Shown here: positions 23,847 to 32,688 of the stretch, piece after piece
Position numbering within the stretch: the stretch's first letter is position 1
Layout: each line of letters starts with the position of its first letter
From: Micromonospora zamorensis
GTDB taxonomy: Bacteria; Actinomycetota; Actinomycetes; Mycobacteriales; Micromonosporaceae
NCBI RefSeq assembly: GCF_900090275.1
Contig: NZ_LT607755.1
Span: 5,022,001-5,086,000, forward strand
Direction of reading: 5' to 3'
DNA length: 64,000 nucleotides
The notes under the pieces: model-generated
The model's input: only the letters and a program-made list of their open reading frames with translations
Told to the model about the DNA's origin: nothing
Databases searched by the model: none
Made by a program: the position numbers and the translations under genes

Positions 23847-25328
23847 TCAGTACGCCCCGCGGCCGTTCAGCACCGCTCCGAAGGTCTTCCAGAGGATGGT
23901 GAGGTCGGCGGCGAGGGACCAGTTCTCCACGTAGTAGAGATCGAGCCGGATGCCGTCCTCCCAGCTCAGATCCGAGCGACCGCTGACCTGCCAGAGGCCG
24001 GTCATGCCCGGCTTGACCAGCAGCCGCCGGGCCACGTCGCCGTCGTAGCGGGCCACCTCCGAGGGCAGCGGCGGGCGGGGCCCGACCATGCTCATCTGAC
24101 CCAACAGCACGTTGACGAGCTGCGGCAGCTCGTCCAGGGACCACTTGCGCAGCAACCGGCCCACCCGGGTGACCCGGGGATCGTGGCGCATCTTGAACAT
24201 CAGGCCGTCGGTCTCGTTGCGAGCGGTCAGCTCGGCGAGCATGGCGTCGGCGTTGACCACCATGGTGCGGAACTTGAACACGCCGAACTCCTGCCCGCCC
24301 CGGCCGACGCGGACCTGCCGGAACAGCACCGGACCCCGACTGTCCACCTTGATGGCCAGGGCGATGAACGCGATCAGCGGCAGCAGCAGCGCCAACGCCA
24401 ACGACGAGACGGACCGGTCGACGAGACCCTTCACCAGCTTGCGCGCCCCGCGGAACTCGGGGGCCTCGACGTGGATCAGCGGCAGGCCGGCGACCGGGCG
24501 GGTGTGGATCCGCGGGCCTGCGACGTCGGTCAGCGCGGGCGCCACGACCAGGTCGACGCCGGTCCCCTCCAGCTGCCAGCCGAGGCGACGCAGTCGGGTC
24601 GCGGTCAGCTCGCCCGACGCGGTCACCGCGACGGTGTCCGCGCCGATCGCGGTGGCCGCCTCCGGGATGCCCCGGAAGGACCCCACCACCGGCACGTCGC
24701 CCAACCTCTGCGCCACCGGTGCGAGCAACGCGTCCGGGATGCACGCCCCGACCACCTGGTAACCGGCGTACGGCTCGCGGCGCAACGTGTGCACCAACTC
24801 CAACACGTGGGCGGTGTCGCCGACCACCAGCACCTTGCGGGACCACCCGGCGCCCAGCGAGCGGGCCCGGTGCAGGCGCTTACGGGCGGCGAACCGCGCC
24901 ACCTCCAGCCCGACGGTGCCCACGGCGAAGGAGATTCCGAGGAAACCCCGGGACACGCCGAAATCGGCGATGTAGCCGACGATGGCGATCGCACCGGCCA
25001 GGCGCAGACTGGCGGAGCTGACCCGCCGGTACTCGTCCGCCCCGTAGCCGATCACCCGGTCGTCGTAGCAGCCGAGAAACTTGAGCGAGATCAGCCAGGC
25101 CAGCACCAACCCGGGGGCGACCAACACGTACGGGACGTCCGAGCCGGTCGGCTCGTCGTCGCCGAAGCGGGTGACGTAGCCGACGAGCAGCGCGATGATG
25201 AGGATGGTGGTGTCCAGCACCACCAGAACCCGGACGTAGGACCGTTCGTCAGCGCGCGCCACCAGACCAGCAGGACGGCCTTTCGGCCCCGCCGACGTGG
25301 CGGGGGTCAACAGTGTCGCTGCGGTCAC
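23847..25328 (-). CDS. Exopolysaccharide polyprenyl-phosphate sugar transferase
   Basis: 493 aa from GTG 25328 (GGGAGGG upstream). Four N-terminal membrane helices, a Rossmann-like middle domain (VLVVGDTAHVLELV at about 165), then a fifth helix and the bacterial sugar transferase domain (about 305-493). Hallmarks are SRGPVLFRQVRVG, FKFRTM, DELPQLVNVL, MSMVGPRP and KPGMTGLWQVSGR. It transfers a sugar-1-phosphate to undecaprenyl phosphate, the first step of an exopolysaccharide or glycan. No other glycan-biosynthesis gene lies in the window, so the product is unknown. Confidence 0.92.
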   Translation of the reverse strand: MTAATLLTPATSAGPKGRPAGLVARADERSYVRVLVVLDTTILIIALLVGYVTRFGDDEPTGSDVPYVLVAPGLVLAWLISLKFLGCYDDRVIGYGADEYRRVSSASLRLAGAIAIVGYIADFGVSRGFLGISFAVGTVGLEVARFAARKRLHRARSLGAGWSRKVLVVGDTAHVLELVHTLRREPYAGYQVVGACIPDALLAPVAQRLGDVPVVGSFRGIPEAATAIGADTVAVTASGELTATRLRRLGWQLEGTGVDLVVAPALTDVAGPRIHTRPVAGLPLIHVEAPEFRGARKLVKGLVDRSVSSLALALLLPLIAFIALAIKVDSRGPVLFRQVRVGRGGQEFGVFKFRTMVVNADAMLAELTARNETDGLMFKMRHDPRVTRVGRLLRKWSLDELPQLVNVLLGQMSMVGPRPPLPSEVARYDGDVARRLLVKPGMTGLWQVSGRSDLSWEDGIRLDLYYVENWSLAADLTILWKTFGAVLNGRGAY

Positions 25329-25479
25329 CGGCCCTCCCACTCTGTTCAGGATGGCCCCGGCCGACGGGTCGGTCCGGAGGCGGACCGACTATGCCGGAAC
25401 AGTCGACATCCTGCCTTGACAACTATGACGGCCGATTGCTTCGGACGTATTGCCGTCACTTTTCTTCAACACGGTGGCC

Positions 25480-25520
25480 AAAAAGGGCCTGCCACACCGG
25501 ATCGAAGGTACGGCAGGCCC
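25480..25520 (-). terminator. Intrinsic terminator of the VWA gene
   Basis: Read on the - strand: GGGCCTGCC (25520-25512), an 18-base loop, GGCAGGCCC (25493-25485), then five T residues (25484-25480). It is 20 bases past the VWA gene stop. It is one of only two classical U-tract terminators in the window. The rest of the 25329-25540 gap holds only promoter-like AT-richer sequence for the sugar-transferase gene. Confidence 0.8.
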
Positions 25521-25540
25521 GCTGGCGTCTGAGCGCCGGA

Positions 25541-27310
25541 TCAGCGCGGTGCCGGCGGACGCCGGGCGATGGCGCTGAGGAAGATGCTGCCGATCTCGCT
25601 CGGGTCCTTGGTGACGAAGACGTCGCCGCCGGTCACCTTCGTGATCGACTCCAGCTCGGCCTTGCTGACGCCCTCGCCGATGCCGATCATGATGACCTGG
25701 ACCGGCCGCTCCGGGTCGGCGATTTCCTTGAGCTTGGCGAGCAGCTGCTGCTGGTTGAGGCCGTTGTCGTCCTCGTTCTTGCCATCGGTGAACAGCACGA
25801 TCGAGTTGACCCGGCCGGGCTGCCAGTCCTCCTGCACGGCCTGGTACGCGGCCAGCATCGTGTCGTAGAGGCCGGTGTCGCCGCTGGAGGGCTTGATGGT
25901 GGCGAGCGCCCCCTCCAGCTGGGCCCGCTGACCGGAGAGCGGTCCGATCGGGATCAGCTGTCGGTAGTCCCGGTTGCCGACCAGCTTCGTGGAGAAGGTC
26001 CACAGGCCGATCGACCAGGAGTCGTCGAAGAGGCCGAGGCCGCGGCGTGCCGCGTCCACGGTGACCTCCTCCCGGCTCCGGTTGCTGGCGGAGGGCACCG
26101 GCTCCTTCATCGAGCCGGAGACGTCGATGACGGCCAGCATCCGACCGGACTGGGTGGCGATCGACCAGCTGGAGACGACCCGCTGGATCGCAGCCGGGTC
26201 GAGGCCACCCGCGGCGGTGCCACCGTTGGCCGGTGCGGTCGGCGCGCCGCCGGACGGGCTGGGGGCACCCTGCGGCGCCTTGAAGCCCTCACCCCAGTTG
26301 CCGTCCGGCGCGCGCAGCGACTGCGCGGCGAGCCGGTTGCGGAAGGTGGGGCTGGTGAGCAGCTCGAACAGCACCCGGGCCGCCGACGCCTTGCTCGGCT
26401 CGATGCCGGGCAGCACCGCGTACGGGTAGTCCAGCGGCATCGGCGCCGGCTCCATGTAGAGCGCGGCGAGCGGCACCGGTGGCTTCTTGCTGTTGTAGGC
26501 GATCACGTCTTCTTCGGACAGGGCCGCCGCGCCGAGACCGCTGGCGATGGAGGTCGCGTCGTTGGCGGTCGGGAAGCGGGCCAGCAGGTCGTTGCGGAGC
26601 GAGGAGCGCCCGGTGGCCAGTGCGCGGAGCGCGCCGACGGTGTTGCGCTGGGCGTCGGCTCCGCCAGCGCCGTTGGCTGCCGCCGTGAGCGACATCAGGC
26701 CGGACAGGCCTGCCGCGTCCCGGGTCGGCTCGACGATCCCGGTCCGCAGCGGCGCGCTCGTGTTGTTGACCTGCTTGAGCAGGTCGGTCCAGTTGAACTT
26801 CTTGTCCGGCCAGCCGAGCCGGGTCGCGATCGGCTCGGGCATCGCCACGACGATGGGGCTGCGCGCGATGGACGCGCCGTTGGTCGGAGCGAACGCCGTC
26901 GCGTCCTTCTTCAAGCGCAGCAACCAGGTCGAGGAGTCAGGCACCCAGACGTCAGGGCTGACGGCGGTGCCGCTGGCCTGCCCCACACCGGCCAGGACCG
27001 CACCGTGCTTCGCCGCCACCACCGCGGCCACGTCCACCGGGTCGGAGGCGGAGACGTCCACCCGGATGCAGGTGGGGCCTACCGCGGCGCCGTCCTTGAC
27101 CCACTGCGACGCGGCGGCGTCCACAGCGGGGGCCAGCTCGGAGGCGACCGCCACAGCGAGCCGGATCTCGCCCGAGCAGTCGGGCTGGATCAACTCCCGA
27201 TAGCCGAACCACACACCGGTCGTGACGACGAGCACCGTCGCCGTCGCGGCGGCGGCTGCTAGGTGGAGTTTCGAACGCATGCGATGGCGGCCTGCTGACA
27301 CGGTGACCAT
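25541..27310 (-). CDS. Exported solute-binding and VWA domain protein
   Basis: 589 aa from ATG 27310; ATGs at 27340 and 27280 are alternatives and none has a clear Shine-Dalgarno. A basic N terminus and one hydrophobic segment (LAAAAATATVLVVTTGVWF) anchor it outside the membrane. Residues about 50-330 resemble an extracellular solute-binding fold (IRLAVAVASELAPAV, DVWVPDSSTWLLRL). After a Pro/Gly-rich linker, a von Willebrand A domain follows (about 385-575) with the MIDAS motif DVSGSM and VLFTDGKNEDD. VWA domains bind metal and proteins. The combination suggests an envelope protein that senses or assembles something, but no partner is adjacent. Confidence 0.82.
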   Translation of the reverse strand: MVTVSAGRHRMRSKLHLAAAAATATVLVVTTGVWFGYRELIQPDCSGEIRLAVAVASELAPAVDAAASQWVKDGAAVGPTCIRVDVSASDPVDVAAVVAAKHGAVLAGVGQASGTAVSPDVWVPDSSTWLLRLKKDATAFAPTNGASIARSPIVVAMPEPIATRLGWPDKKFNWTDLLKQVNNTSAPLRTGIVEPTRDAAGLSGLMSLTAAANGAGGADAQRNTVGALRALATGRSSLRNDLLARFPTANDATSIASGLGAAALSEEDVIAYNSKKPPVPLAALYMEPAPMPLDYPYAVLPGIEPSKASAARVLFELLTSPTFRNRLAAQSLRAPDGNWGEGFKAPQGAPSPSGGAPTAPANGGTAAGGLDPAAIQRVVSSWSIATQSGRMLAVIDVSGSMKEPVPSASNRSREEVTVDAARRGLGLFDDSWSIGLWTFSTKLVGNRDYRQLIPIGPLSGQRAQLEGALATIKPSSGDTGLYDTMLAAYQAVQEDWQPGRVNSIVLFTDGKNEDDNGLNQQQLLAKLKEIADPERPVQVIMIGIGEGVSKAELESITKVTGGDVFVTKDPSEIGSIFLSAIARRPPAPR

Positions 27311-27459
27311 CTTGCGTACAAGGTGCCCTCTCTGCCACATCCGTTCGGACTAAAGTTACGCAGGAGAAACAGTTGACCTCCATTTAGCAACACAGAGTGA
27401 TGCACCGGCCCCGGGGCGTTGCCTAATCGGTGCCGCCCTCGCGTTTCGGCGGCGCAGAT

Positions 27460-28497
27460 TCAGGGGAGGACGCACGTCGGGCTCGGCACCAGCACCGGTT
27501 CCCCGACCGCCTCCGGGACACCGGTTTCGATGTCTCGCCGGAAAACGCGCACCATGTCTGCCCGCTCGTCGGCGACGTAGACGTGCTCGCCGATCAGCGC
27601 GAAGTGCCGGGGCCACTCGCCACCGGTGTCCACTTCAGCCACCAGCGCGGGCAGATCCCCGGCCAGGGTGAAGACCGCCAGGGTCCCCACCCCCCGGTTG
27701 GCGACATAGAGGAAGCGACCGTCCGGGGCCACCGCGACCTCCGACGGCTGGACATGACCGGACCGCTCGCTGGCCTCGACCCGACCGCGCTGGTGCATCG
27801 CGCCGTCGTCGGTGAGCTCGTACGCGGTGACCGAGGCGTCCAGCTCACCGACGAGGTAGCAACGTCGTCCGTCCGGGTGTCGGGCCAGGTGCCGGGGCCC
27901 GGTGCCGGGTGCCGTACGGATGCGCGGTCCACGGGGCACCAGGCGCCCGCTCGCGTCGTCCAGGTCGTAGCGGTAGACCGAGTCGGTGCCGAGGTCCACA
28001 GCGAGGAGAGGCGCCCGGCCGGCACCCGGCGAGACCATGTGGGCGTGCGCGCCGTCCTGGCGCTCCGGGTCGGGGCCGTGCCCCTCGTGCACCACCAGGT
28101 CGGTGCGCTCGCCGGGCACGCCCTGCGCGTCGAGGGGGAAGACCGCGACGCTGCCGCTGCCGTAGTTGGCCGCCACCAGGTGACCGCCGTCGGGCAGCAC
28201 CGCCAGGTGACAGGGCTCCGCACCGCCGGTCGACCGGCTGCCGAGCGGGTCCAGCCTGCCCTCCGACCCGACCCGCCAGGCGCTGACCTCGCCGTCGGTC
28301 AGCTCGTTGACCGCGTAGAGCACCGGGTGGGTGGGATGCCGCGCCAGGAAGGAGGGGGACGCGGTCACCGCAACCGTGCCGAGCGGGGTCAGCGCCCCCG
28401 TCGTCGGGTCGCGGTGTGCCGCGACGATGCCGCTGCCCCGCCCACCGCTCTGCGCGGTGTAACCCCCGATGTGGACGATCTCACCCTGACCACTCAC
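27460..28497 (-). CDS. Lactonase family beta-propeller protein
   Basis: 345 aa from GTG 28497 (GGAGGAG 6 bases upstream). Seven repeated propeller blades with typical strands such as HLAVLPDGGHLVAANYGSGSV, EVAVAPDGRFLYVANRG and WPRHFALIGEHVYVADE. This is the 6-phosphogluconolactonase (Pgl/YbhE) family, which hydrolyses 6-phosphogluconolactone in the pentose phosphate pathway; many paralogues act on other lactones or have no known activity. No signal peptide, so cytoplasmic. A single gene between the VWA protein and the conservon. Confidence 0.85.
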   Translation of the reverse strand: MSGQGEIVHIGGYTAQSGGRGSGIVAAHRDPTTGALTPLGTVAVTASPSFLARHPTHPVLYAVNELTDGEVSAWRVGSEGRLDPLGSRSTGGAEPCHLAVLPDGGHLVAANYGSGSVAVFPLDAQGVPGERTDLVVHEGHGPDPERQDGAHAHMVSPGAGRAPLLAVDLGTDSVYRYDLDDASGRLVPRGPRIRTAPGTGPRHLARHPDGRRCYLVGELDASVTAYELTDDGAMHQRGRVEASERSGHVQPSEVAVAPDGRFLYVANRGVGTLAVFTLAGDLPALVAEVDTGGEWPRHFALIGEHVYVADERADMVRVFRRDIETGVPEAVGEPVLVPSPTCVLP

Positions 28498-28584
28498 GTC
28501 CGACTCCTCCGCTGGCGTCCCCCGCTGATCCAACCAGAGGCTGCCCGCGTTGCCCGGCCCTTAACCGGCTTTCCGGCCCGGATC

Positions 28585-29187
28585 TCAGGCCGCGGGCACC
28601 GGCTCCCCACGCTGCCGGGCCACATGCTCGACCAGAGAGATCAACACCATCTTTCCGGACTGCCGGTCCCGGGCGTCGCAGAGCACCATCGGCACGTCCG
28701 GGTCCAGGTCGAGCGCCCGGCGTACGGTCTCCAGGTTGAACCTGCGCGAGTCGTCGAAGCAGTTCACGCCCACCACGAACGGGATGCCCCGCTGCTCGAA
28801 GTAGTCGATGGAGGGGAAGCAGCCCGCCAGTCGACGGGTGTCGGCGAGCACCACCGCCCCGAGCGCACCGAAGGCCAGCTCGTCCCAGAGGAACCAGAAC
28901 CGGTCCTGACCGGGGGTGCCGAACAGGTAGACCTGGAGGTCCTCGTTGATGGTGATCCGGCCGAAGTCCATCGCCACAGTGGTCGTCGACTTGCCCTCCA
29001 CCCCGGAGATGTCGTCGGTGCCGATCCCGGCGCCGGTCAACACCTCCTCGGTCTGCAACGGGCGGACCTCGCTCAGGGCGCTCACCAATGTCGTCTTGCC
29101 AGCGCCGAAGCCTCCCGCGATGAGGATCTTCAGTGCCAGCGGGATCGTGGTGCTGGTGCCCACATGGTCATAGCGCACGGAGTCCAC
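28585..29187 (-). CDS. cvnD: Conservon GTPase CvnD
   Basis: 200 aa small GTPase of the MglA/Ras-like class that ends actinomycete conservons. It has the P-loop GGFGAGKTT, the switch region VAMDFGRI, GTPGQDRF (the DxxGQ-like motif) and VGVNCFDD as the N/TKxD position. It starts (GTG 29187) inside the end of the DUF742 gene, a 20-base overlap. In streptomycetes CvnA-D form a membrane-associated complex likened to eukaryotic G-protein systems. The signal and output of this copy are unknown. Confidence 0.92.
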   Translation of the reverse strand: MDSVRYDHVGTSTTIPLALKILIAGGFGAGKTTLVSALSEVRPLQTEEVLTGAGIGTDDISGVEGKSTTTVAMDFGRITINEDLQVYLFGTPGQDRFWFLWDELAFGALGAVVLADTRRLAGCFPSIDYFEQRGIPFVVGVNCFDDSRRFNLETVRRALDLDPDVPMVLCDARDRQSGKMVLISLVEHVARQRGEPVPAA

Positions 29188-29557
29188 TGACCACCGCCTT
29201 GAGGATGTCGTCGTCGGGAAGGATGCCGGCGGCCGGCGGCTCGTGCACCGCGACCAGGCCTTCAGTCAGGAGATCACCGAGCAGGACCCGGACCACACCG
29301 ACCGCGAGGTCCAGCTCGGCTGCCAACTCGGCCACCGACACCGGTTGGCGGGACAACGCGATCAGCCGTCGGTGCTCCGGGAGCAGGTGCGGATGGCTCG
29401 CCGCGTCGACGTCCGAGCCGGCCAGCACGAACGCGACCAGGTTGAAACCGTCGACGGCGGAGCGTACCCGCCCTCGGGTGAGGGTGTACGGCCGCACCAC
29501 CGGGCCGGCGTCGCTGTCCAGCCACTCGTGCTGCGGCCCGGGCGGCTCAGTCCGCAT
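29168..29557 (-). CDS. cvnC: Conservon DUF742 protein CvnC
   Basis: 129 aa from ATG 29557, overlapping the previous gene by 11 bases. DUF742 signature: VVRPYTLTRGRVRS near residue 20, then HLLPEHRRLIALSRQPVSV and a helix-turn-helix-like segment AELAAELDLAVGVVRVLLGDL, ending EGLVAVHEPP. It is thought to link the roadblock protein and GTPase of the conservon complex. Residues upstream of the ATG in the longer frame are a shadow of the cvnB coding region. Confidence 0.92.
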   Translation of the reverse strand: MRTEPPGPQHEWLDSDAGPVVRPYTLTRGRVRSAVDGFNLVAFVLAGSDVDAASHPHLLPEHRRLIALSRQPVSVAELAAELDLAVGVVRVLLGDLLTEGLVAVHEPPAAGILPDDDILKAVVSGLRAL

Positions 29558-29969
29558 CACCGGGTCCCACCGACGATCGGGCCGGCGCGGCGAGGCTCTC
29601 CCCCACCCGGATGACCAGCATCGCCATCTCGTACGCGACCAGCCCGATATCCGCGTCGGCGTCACTCACCACCGCTAGGCAGGCGCCCTGCCCGGCGGCG
29701 GTGACGAAGAGGTACGCCGCCTCCATCTCCACCACGGTCTGGCGGACCGGGCCGCCGTCCACGTGTCGGCTGGCGCCTCGGGCCAGGCTGGAGAAGCCGG
29801 CGGCGAGGGCACAGAGGTGCTCTGCGTCGGAGCGCTCCAACTCGGCCGAGCAGCCGAGCAGCAGACCGTCGGCGGACAGCACCACCGCCTCCCGGGCGGC
29901 CGGGACCCGTTGCACCAGCTCGTCGAGCAACCAGTCGAGGCCGGCGCTCTGCTTCGTCGAATGCCGCAC
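29547..29969 (-). CDS. cvnB: Conservon roadblock/LC7 protein CvnB
   Basis: 140 aa roadblock/LC7 domain protein. The helix DWLLDELVQRVP is followed by AVVLSADGLLLGCS, the AEHLCALAAGFSSLARG helix and the MEAAYLFVTAAGQGACLAVVS beta pair. Roadblock proteins act as activating or scaffold partners of MglA-type GTPases, here CvnD. GTG start at 29969, 12 bases past the cvnA stop; the end overlaps cvnC. Confidence 0.93.
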   Translation of the reverse strand: MRHSTKQSAGLDWLLDELVQRVPAAREAVVLSADGLLLGCSAELERSDAEHLCALAAGFSSLARGASRHVDGGPVRQTVVEMEAAYLFVTAAGQGACLAVVSDADADIGLVAYEMAMLVIRVGESLAAPARSSVGPGDAD

Positions 29970-29981
29970 TAGGCGTCCCTC

Positions 29982-32402
29982 TCAGTCGCGGTTGGGGAGT
30001 TCGGCGGTCGTCGCCGGGTCGGTGGGGTCAGCCGTGGCCGCCGGGCCGTTCGGCGCCGCCGGGGTGATCACGGTGGCGCGTCCGCGTGCCGTGCCGGCCT
30101 GGAGGGCGGCCATCACTCGGCGGACCTCCTCCGGGGATCGGGGCGAGGGGGTGTCGCTGACGGTCGACCGGGCCTGGGCGACGGGAGTCTGGCGTCGCAC
30201 CCGGCGGGGCAGGCCGTCCAGCCCGTCGTCGGTCGTCGCGGGGGTGGATTTCGGCCCCGCGTCGCCGGTCCCGTTCGGCGCGGACGGGTCCGAGGTCGAC
30301 GCCCCGATGGCAGGCGCCAGGCCGCCTGCGGCAGCACCCCCGCCGGAGGCAGCCGGCGTCGCGACGGCGGCCGGAGCGGTCGGGGACTTGGCGGCGGGCG
30401 TGGACGTGGACGGGCGGGTGCGCGCGCGGGGCACGCTGCCCCGGCGTACCGGGCGCGCCAGCCGTCGGCCCGCGTCGGCCGAGGCGGCACCCAGGGTGGC
30501 CGGGTCGGGGCCGGCCGGAGGCTCGGCGGTGACGAGGTCGGTGGGGATCAGCACCACAGCGGTCATTCCACCCTTGCCGGAGGGCCGCAACCGCACCCGT
30601 ACGTGGTGGCGGGCCGCCAGCCGGGCCACCACGAACAGGCCGAGTCGTGCGCTCTGCGCCGGATCGAACTCGGGTGAGCTGGCCAGTCGGGTGTTGGCGG
30701 TTTCCAGCGCCGCGTCGGACATGCCCAGCCCCTGGTCGGTGATCTCCAGGGCGTACCCGTTGGCCACCTGCTCCCCGACGACGGTGACCCGGGTGTCCGG
30801 CGGGGAGAAGGCGGTGGCGTTCTCGACCAGCTCGGCGAGCAGGTGGATGACGTCGCCGACGGCCCGGCCCAGCACTCCGGCCGGCTGCACGGCGGTGATG
30901 TCCACCCGGTCGTACGCCTCGACCTCGGAGATCGCGCCGCGGATCAGGTCGACCATCGCGACGGGGTTTCGCCACCCGCGGCCGGGCGCGGAGCCCGCGA
31001 GGATGACCAGGTCCTCGGCGTGCCGGCGGAGTCGGGTCGCCAGGTGGTCGACCTGGAACAGCTCGGCCAACTCGTCCGGGTCCTCCGCGCGCCGCTCCAT
31101 CCGGTCGAGCAGGTGCAGCTGACGGTGCACCAGGCTCTGGCTCCGTCGGGCGATGTTGAGGAAGACCTCGTTGAGCCCGCGACGCAGGGTGACCTCGTCC
31201 ACCGCGGCCTGGACGGCGGTGCGCTGCACCTCGGTGAAGGCGCGCCCGACCTCGCCGATCTCGTCGTTGCCGTATTCCAGGGGTGGCGCCTCCCGGGCGA
31301 CGTCGACCTGCTCACCTCGACGCAGTCGGGACACCACGTCCGGCAGCCGGTGCTCGGCCAGCTCCAGCGCGGCGGTGCGGACACTGCTGAGCCGTCGGAC
31401 CAGGGTGCGGCCGACCCGCACCGCCACCAGCACCGAGATCACCACGGCGGCGAGTCCGAGCACCCCGGCGGCGGCCAGCCGGACCAGGATCCGGACCGCC
31501 ATCGGCACCGAACGGTCGGTGAGACCGTCGGCCTCGGCCAGTTCGAAGTCACGCAGCTGCTGCTGCACGGTGTCGTGGCTGGCCTGCCAGGACGCCGCGT
31601 CCACCGGCGGCCGGCCGGGCCGGTTGGCCGCGACCAGCGCGTCCTGCATGGCGCGCAGACTGGTGAACGCCGGGCTCTCGGTCAGTCGCTGGTACGCGAC
31701 GCGCCCGGCCTCGGGCAGGTCGGCCACGGCGCTCTCGGTGAGCCACCGCTGGTTGCCGATGGACTGCACGAGCTGGGCGTGTTCCCCGTCGGCGAAGCGG
31801 CCGACGGTCAGTACGCCGGCCAGCATGGCGTCGGTCTGGCCGAGCAGCTCCCGGGATCGGCCCAGCGCGGTGAGCGCCAGCGCCTGCCGGTTGAGGTCGG
31901 GATCGGACAGGGTGGCCATCGCGGAGAACGCCTGGAAGGCCGCTGTGACCATGCCGCTGTAGAGACCGATCGCGCCGGGGCGGTCCATCATCCGGTCGTC
32001 GATGAAGTCCCGGCCGGTCGGCAGCGCCGCCAGAGCGGTGACCAGCCGGTCGACGCGGTCCTCCAGCAGGTCGTCGGCGGCGTCGCGCAGCGCCTCTCCG
32101 TCGACCCGGCGACGCAGCTCGGCGACCGCGCGATCGGTGCGCTGACGCTGCTCGGCCAGGGCCGGCAGATCGGCGCTGCCGGCGAGCTGCACCACCGAGA
32201 GGCGGCGTTCCCGCTGCAACTCGGTGACCACCGCCTCGCCGGGGCGGCCCAGGTCGTACAGCAGGGTGCGGGCGGAGAGCAGATTGAGGGCGGGCCCGAA
32301 AGTCAACGTGGTCGCGAAGATCCACAACGCCAGGAGCGCGCTCACCGGCGCGACGACCAGGGCGGTCAGCTTCGAGCGGATCGGCCAGTCGCGGGTTCTC
32401 AT
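29982..32402 (-). CDS. cvnA: Conservon sensor histidine kinase-like protein CvnA with NIT domain
   Basis: 806 aa from ATG 32402; the frame continues upstream without signals. Layout: membrane helix 1 (about 12-35), a large extracytoplasmic nitrate/nitrite-sensing-type helical domain (about 40-300), membrane helix 2 (about 305-330), HAMP, and a helical dimer domain with RRSQSLVHRQLHLLDRME. The GHKL ATPase domain follows, with ELVENATAFS and DQGLGM. The last 200 residues are Pro/Ala/Thr-rich and look disordered. CvnA is the membrane sensor of the conservon. The nitrate-sensing label reflects the domain family; ligand not proven. Two 19-bp direct repeats lie in its upstream region. Confidence 0.92.
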   Translation of the reverse strand: MRTRDWPIRSKLTALVVAPVSALLALWIFATTLTFGPALNLLSARTLLYDLGRPGEAVVTELQRERRLSVVQLAGSADLPALAEQRQRTDRAVAELRRRVDGEALRDAADDLLEDRVDRLVTALAALPTGRDFIDDRMMDRPGAIGLYSGMVTAAFQAFSAMATLSDPDLNRQALALTALGRSRELLGQTDAMLAGVLTVGRFADGEHAQLVQSIGNQRWLTESAVADLPEAGRVAYQRLTESPAFTSLRAMQDALVAANRPGRPPVDAASWQASHDTVQQQLRDFELAEADGLTDRSVPMAVRILVRLAAAGVLGLAAVVISVLVAVRVGRTLVRRLSSVRTAALELAEHRLPDVVSRLRRGEQVDVAREAPPLEYGNDEIGEVGRAFTEVQRTAVQAAVDEVTLRRGLNEVFLNIARRSQSLVHRQLHLLDRMERRAEDPDELAELFQVDHLATRLRRHAEDLVILAGSAPGRGWRNPVAMVDLIRGAISEVEAYDRVDITAVQPAGVLGRAVGDVIHLLAELVENATAFSPPDTRVTVVGEQVANGYALEITDQGLGMSDAALETANTRLASSPEFDPAQSARLGLFVVARLAARHHVRVRLRPSGKGGMTAVVLIPTDLVTAEPPAGPDPATLGAASADAGRRLARPVRRGSVPRARTRPSTSTPAAKSPTAPAAVATPAASGGGAAAGGLAPAIGASTSDPSAPNGTGDAGPKSTPATTDDGLDGLPRRVRRQTPVAQARSTVSDTPSPRSPEEVRRVMAALQAGTARGRATVITPAAPNGPAATADPTDPATTAELPNRD

Positions 32403-32558
32403 CAGACCTCGCCCGTACAGGGGTGGCAGGAGGGGTGCCGGCACCGCCGGGCAACGCGTCGGCCGGTTGCGTGCCCGGCGTCGACGTCGGGCACCAGCGC
32501 GGGCGCCTTGGGCAGGATACGTAATCAGGGGCGGTTGCACTACCGCCCGTCGCCTCGG

Positions 32559-32606
32559 GATCGACGCTCCGAGACGCGCGGCGTCGAGATCGACGCTCCG
32601 AGACGC
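32559..32606. repeat. 19-bp direct repeats upstream of cvnA
   Basis: GATCGACGCTCCGAGACGC occurs at 32559-32577 and 32588-32606, period 29 bp, in the gap between the catalase stop and cvnA. The segment between shares the GGCGTCGA motif. The 32403-32688 gap otherwise contains GC-rich sequence and the catalase terminator. The repeats may be regulator sites for the conservon promoter (inference). Confidence 0.55.
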
Positions 32607-32639
32607 CGCGCCGGAGGCTGTGCCCTGCGGGCAGACGGC

Positions 32640-32671
32640 GAACGCCCCGCTGGCGGACCGGCGGGGCGTTC
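32640..32671 (-). terminator. Catalase terminator hairpin
   Basis: GAACGCCCCGC (32640-32650) and GCGGGGCGTTC (32661-32671) form a perfect 11-bp stem with a 10-base loop, 17 bases after the catalase stop. No T-run. Confidence 0.7.
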
Positions 32672-32688
32672 GTCGTGCTGGGGGCGGG

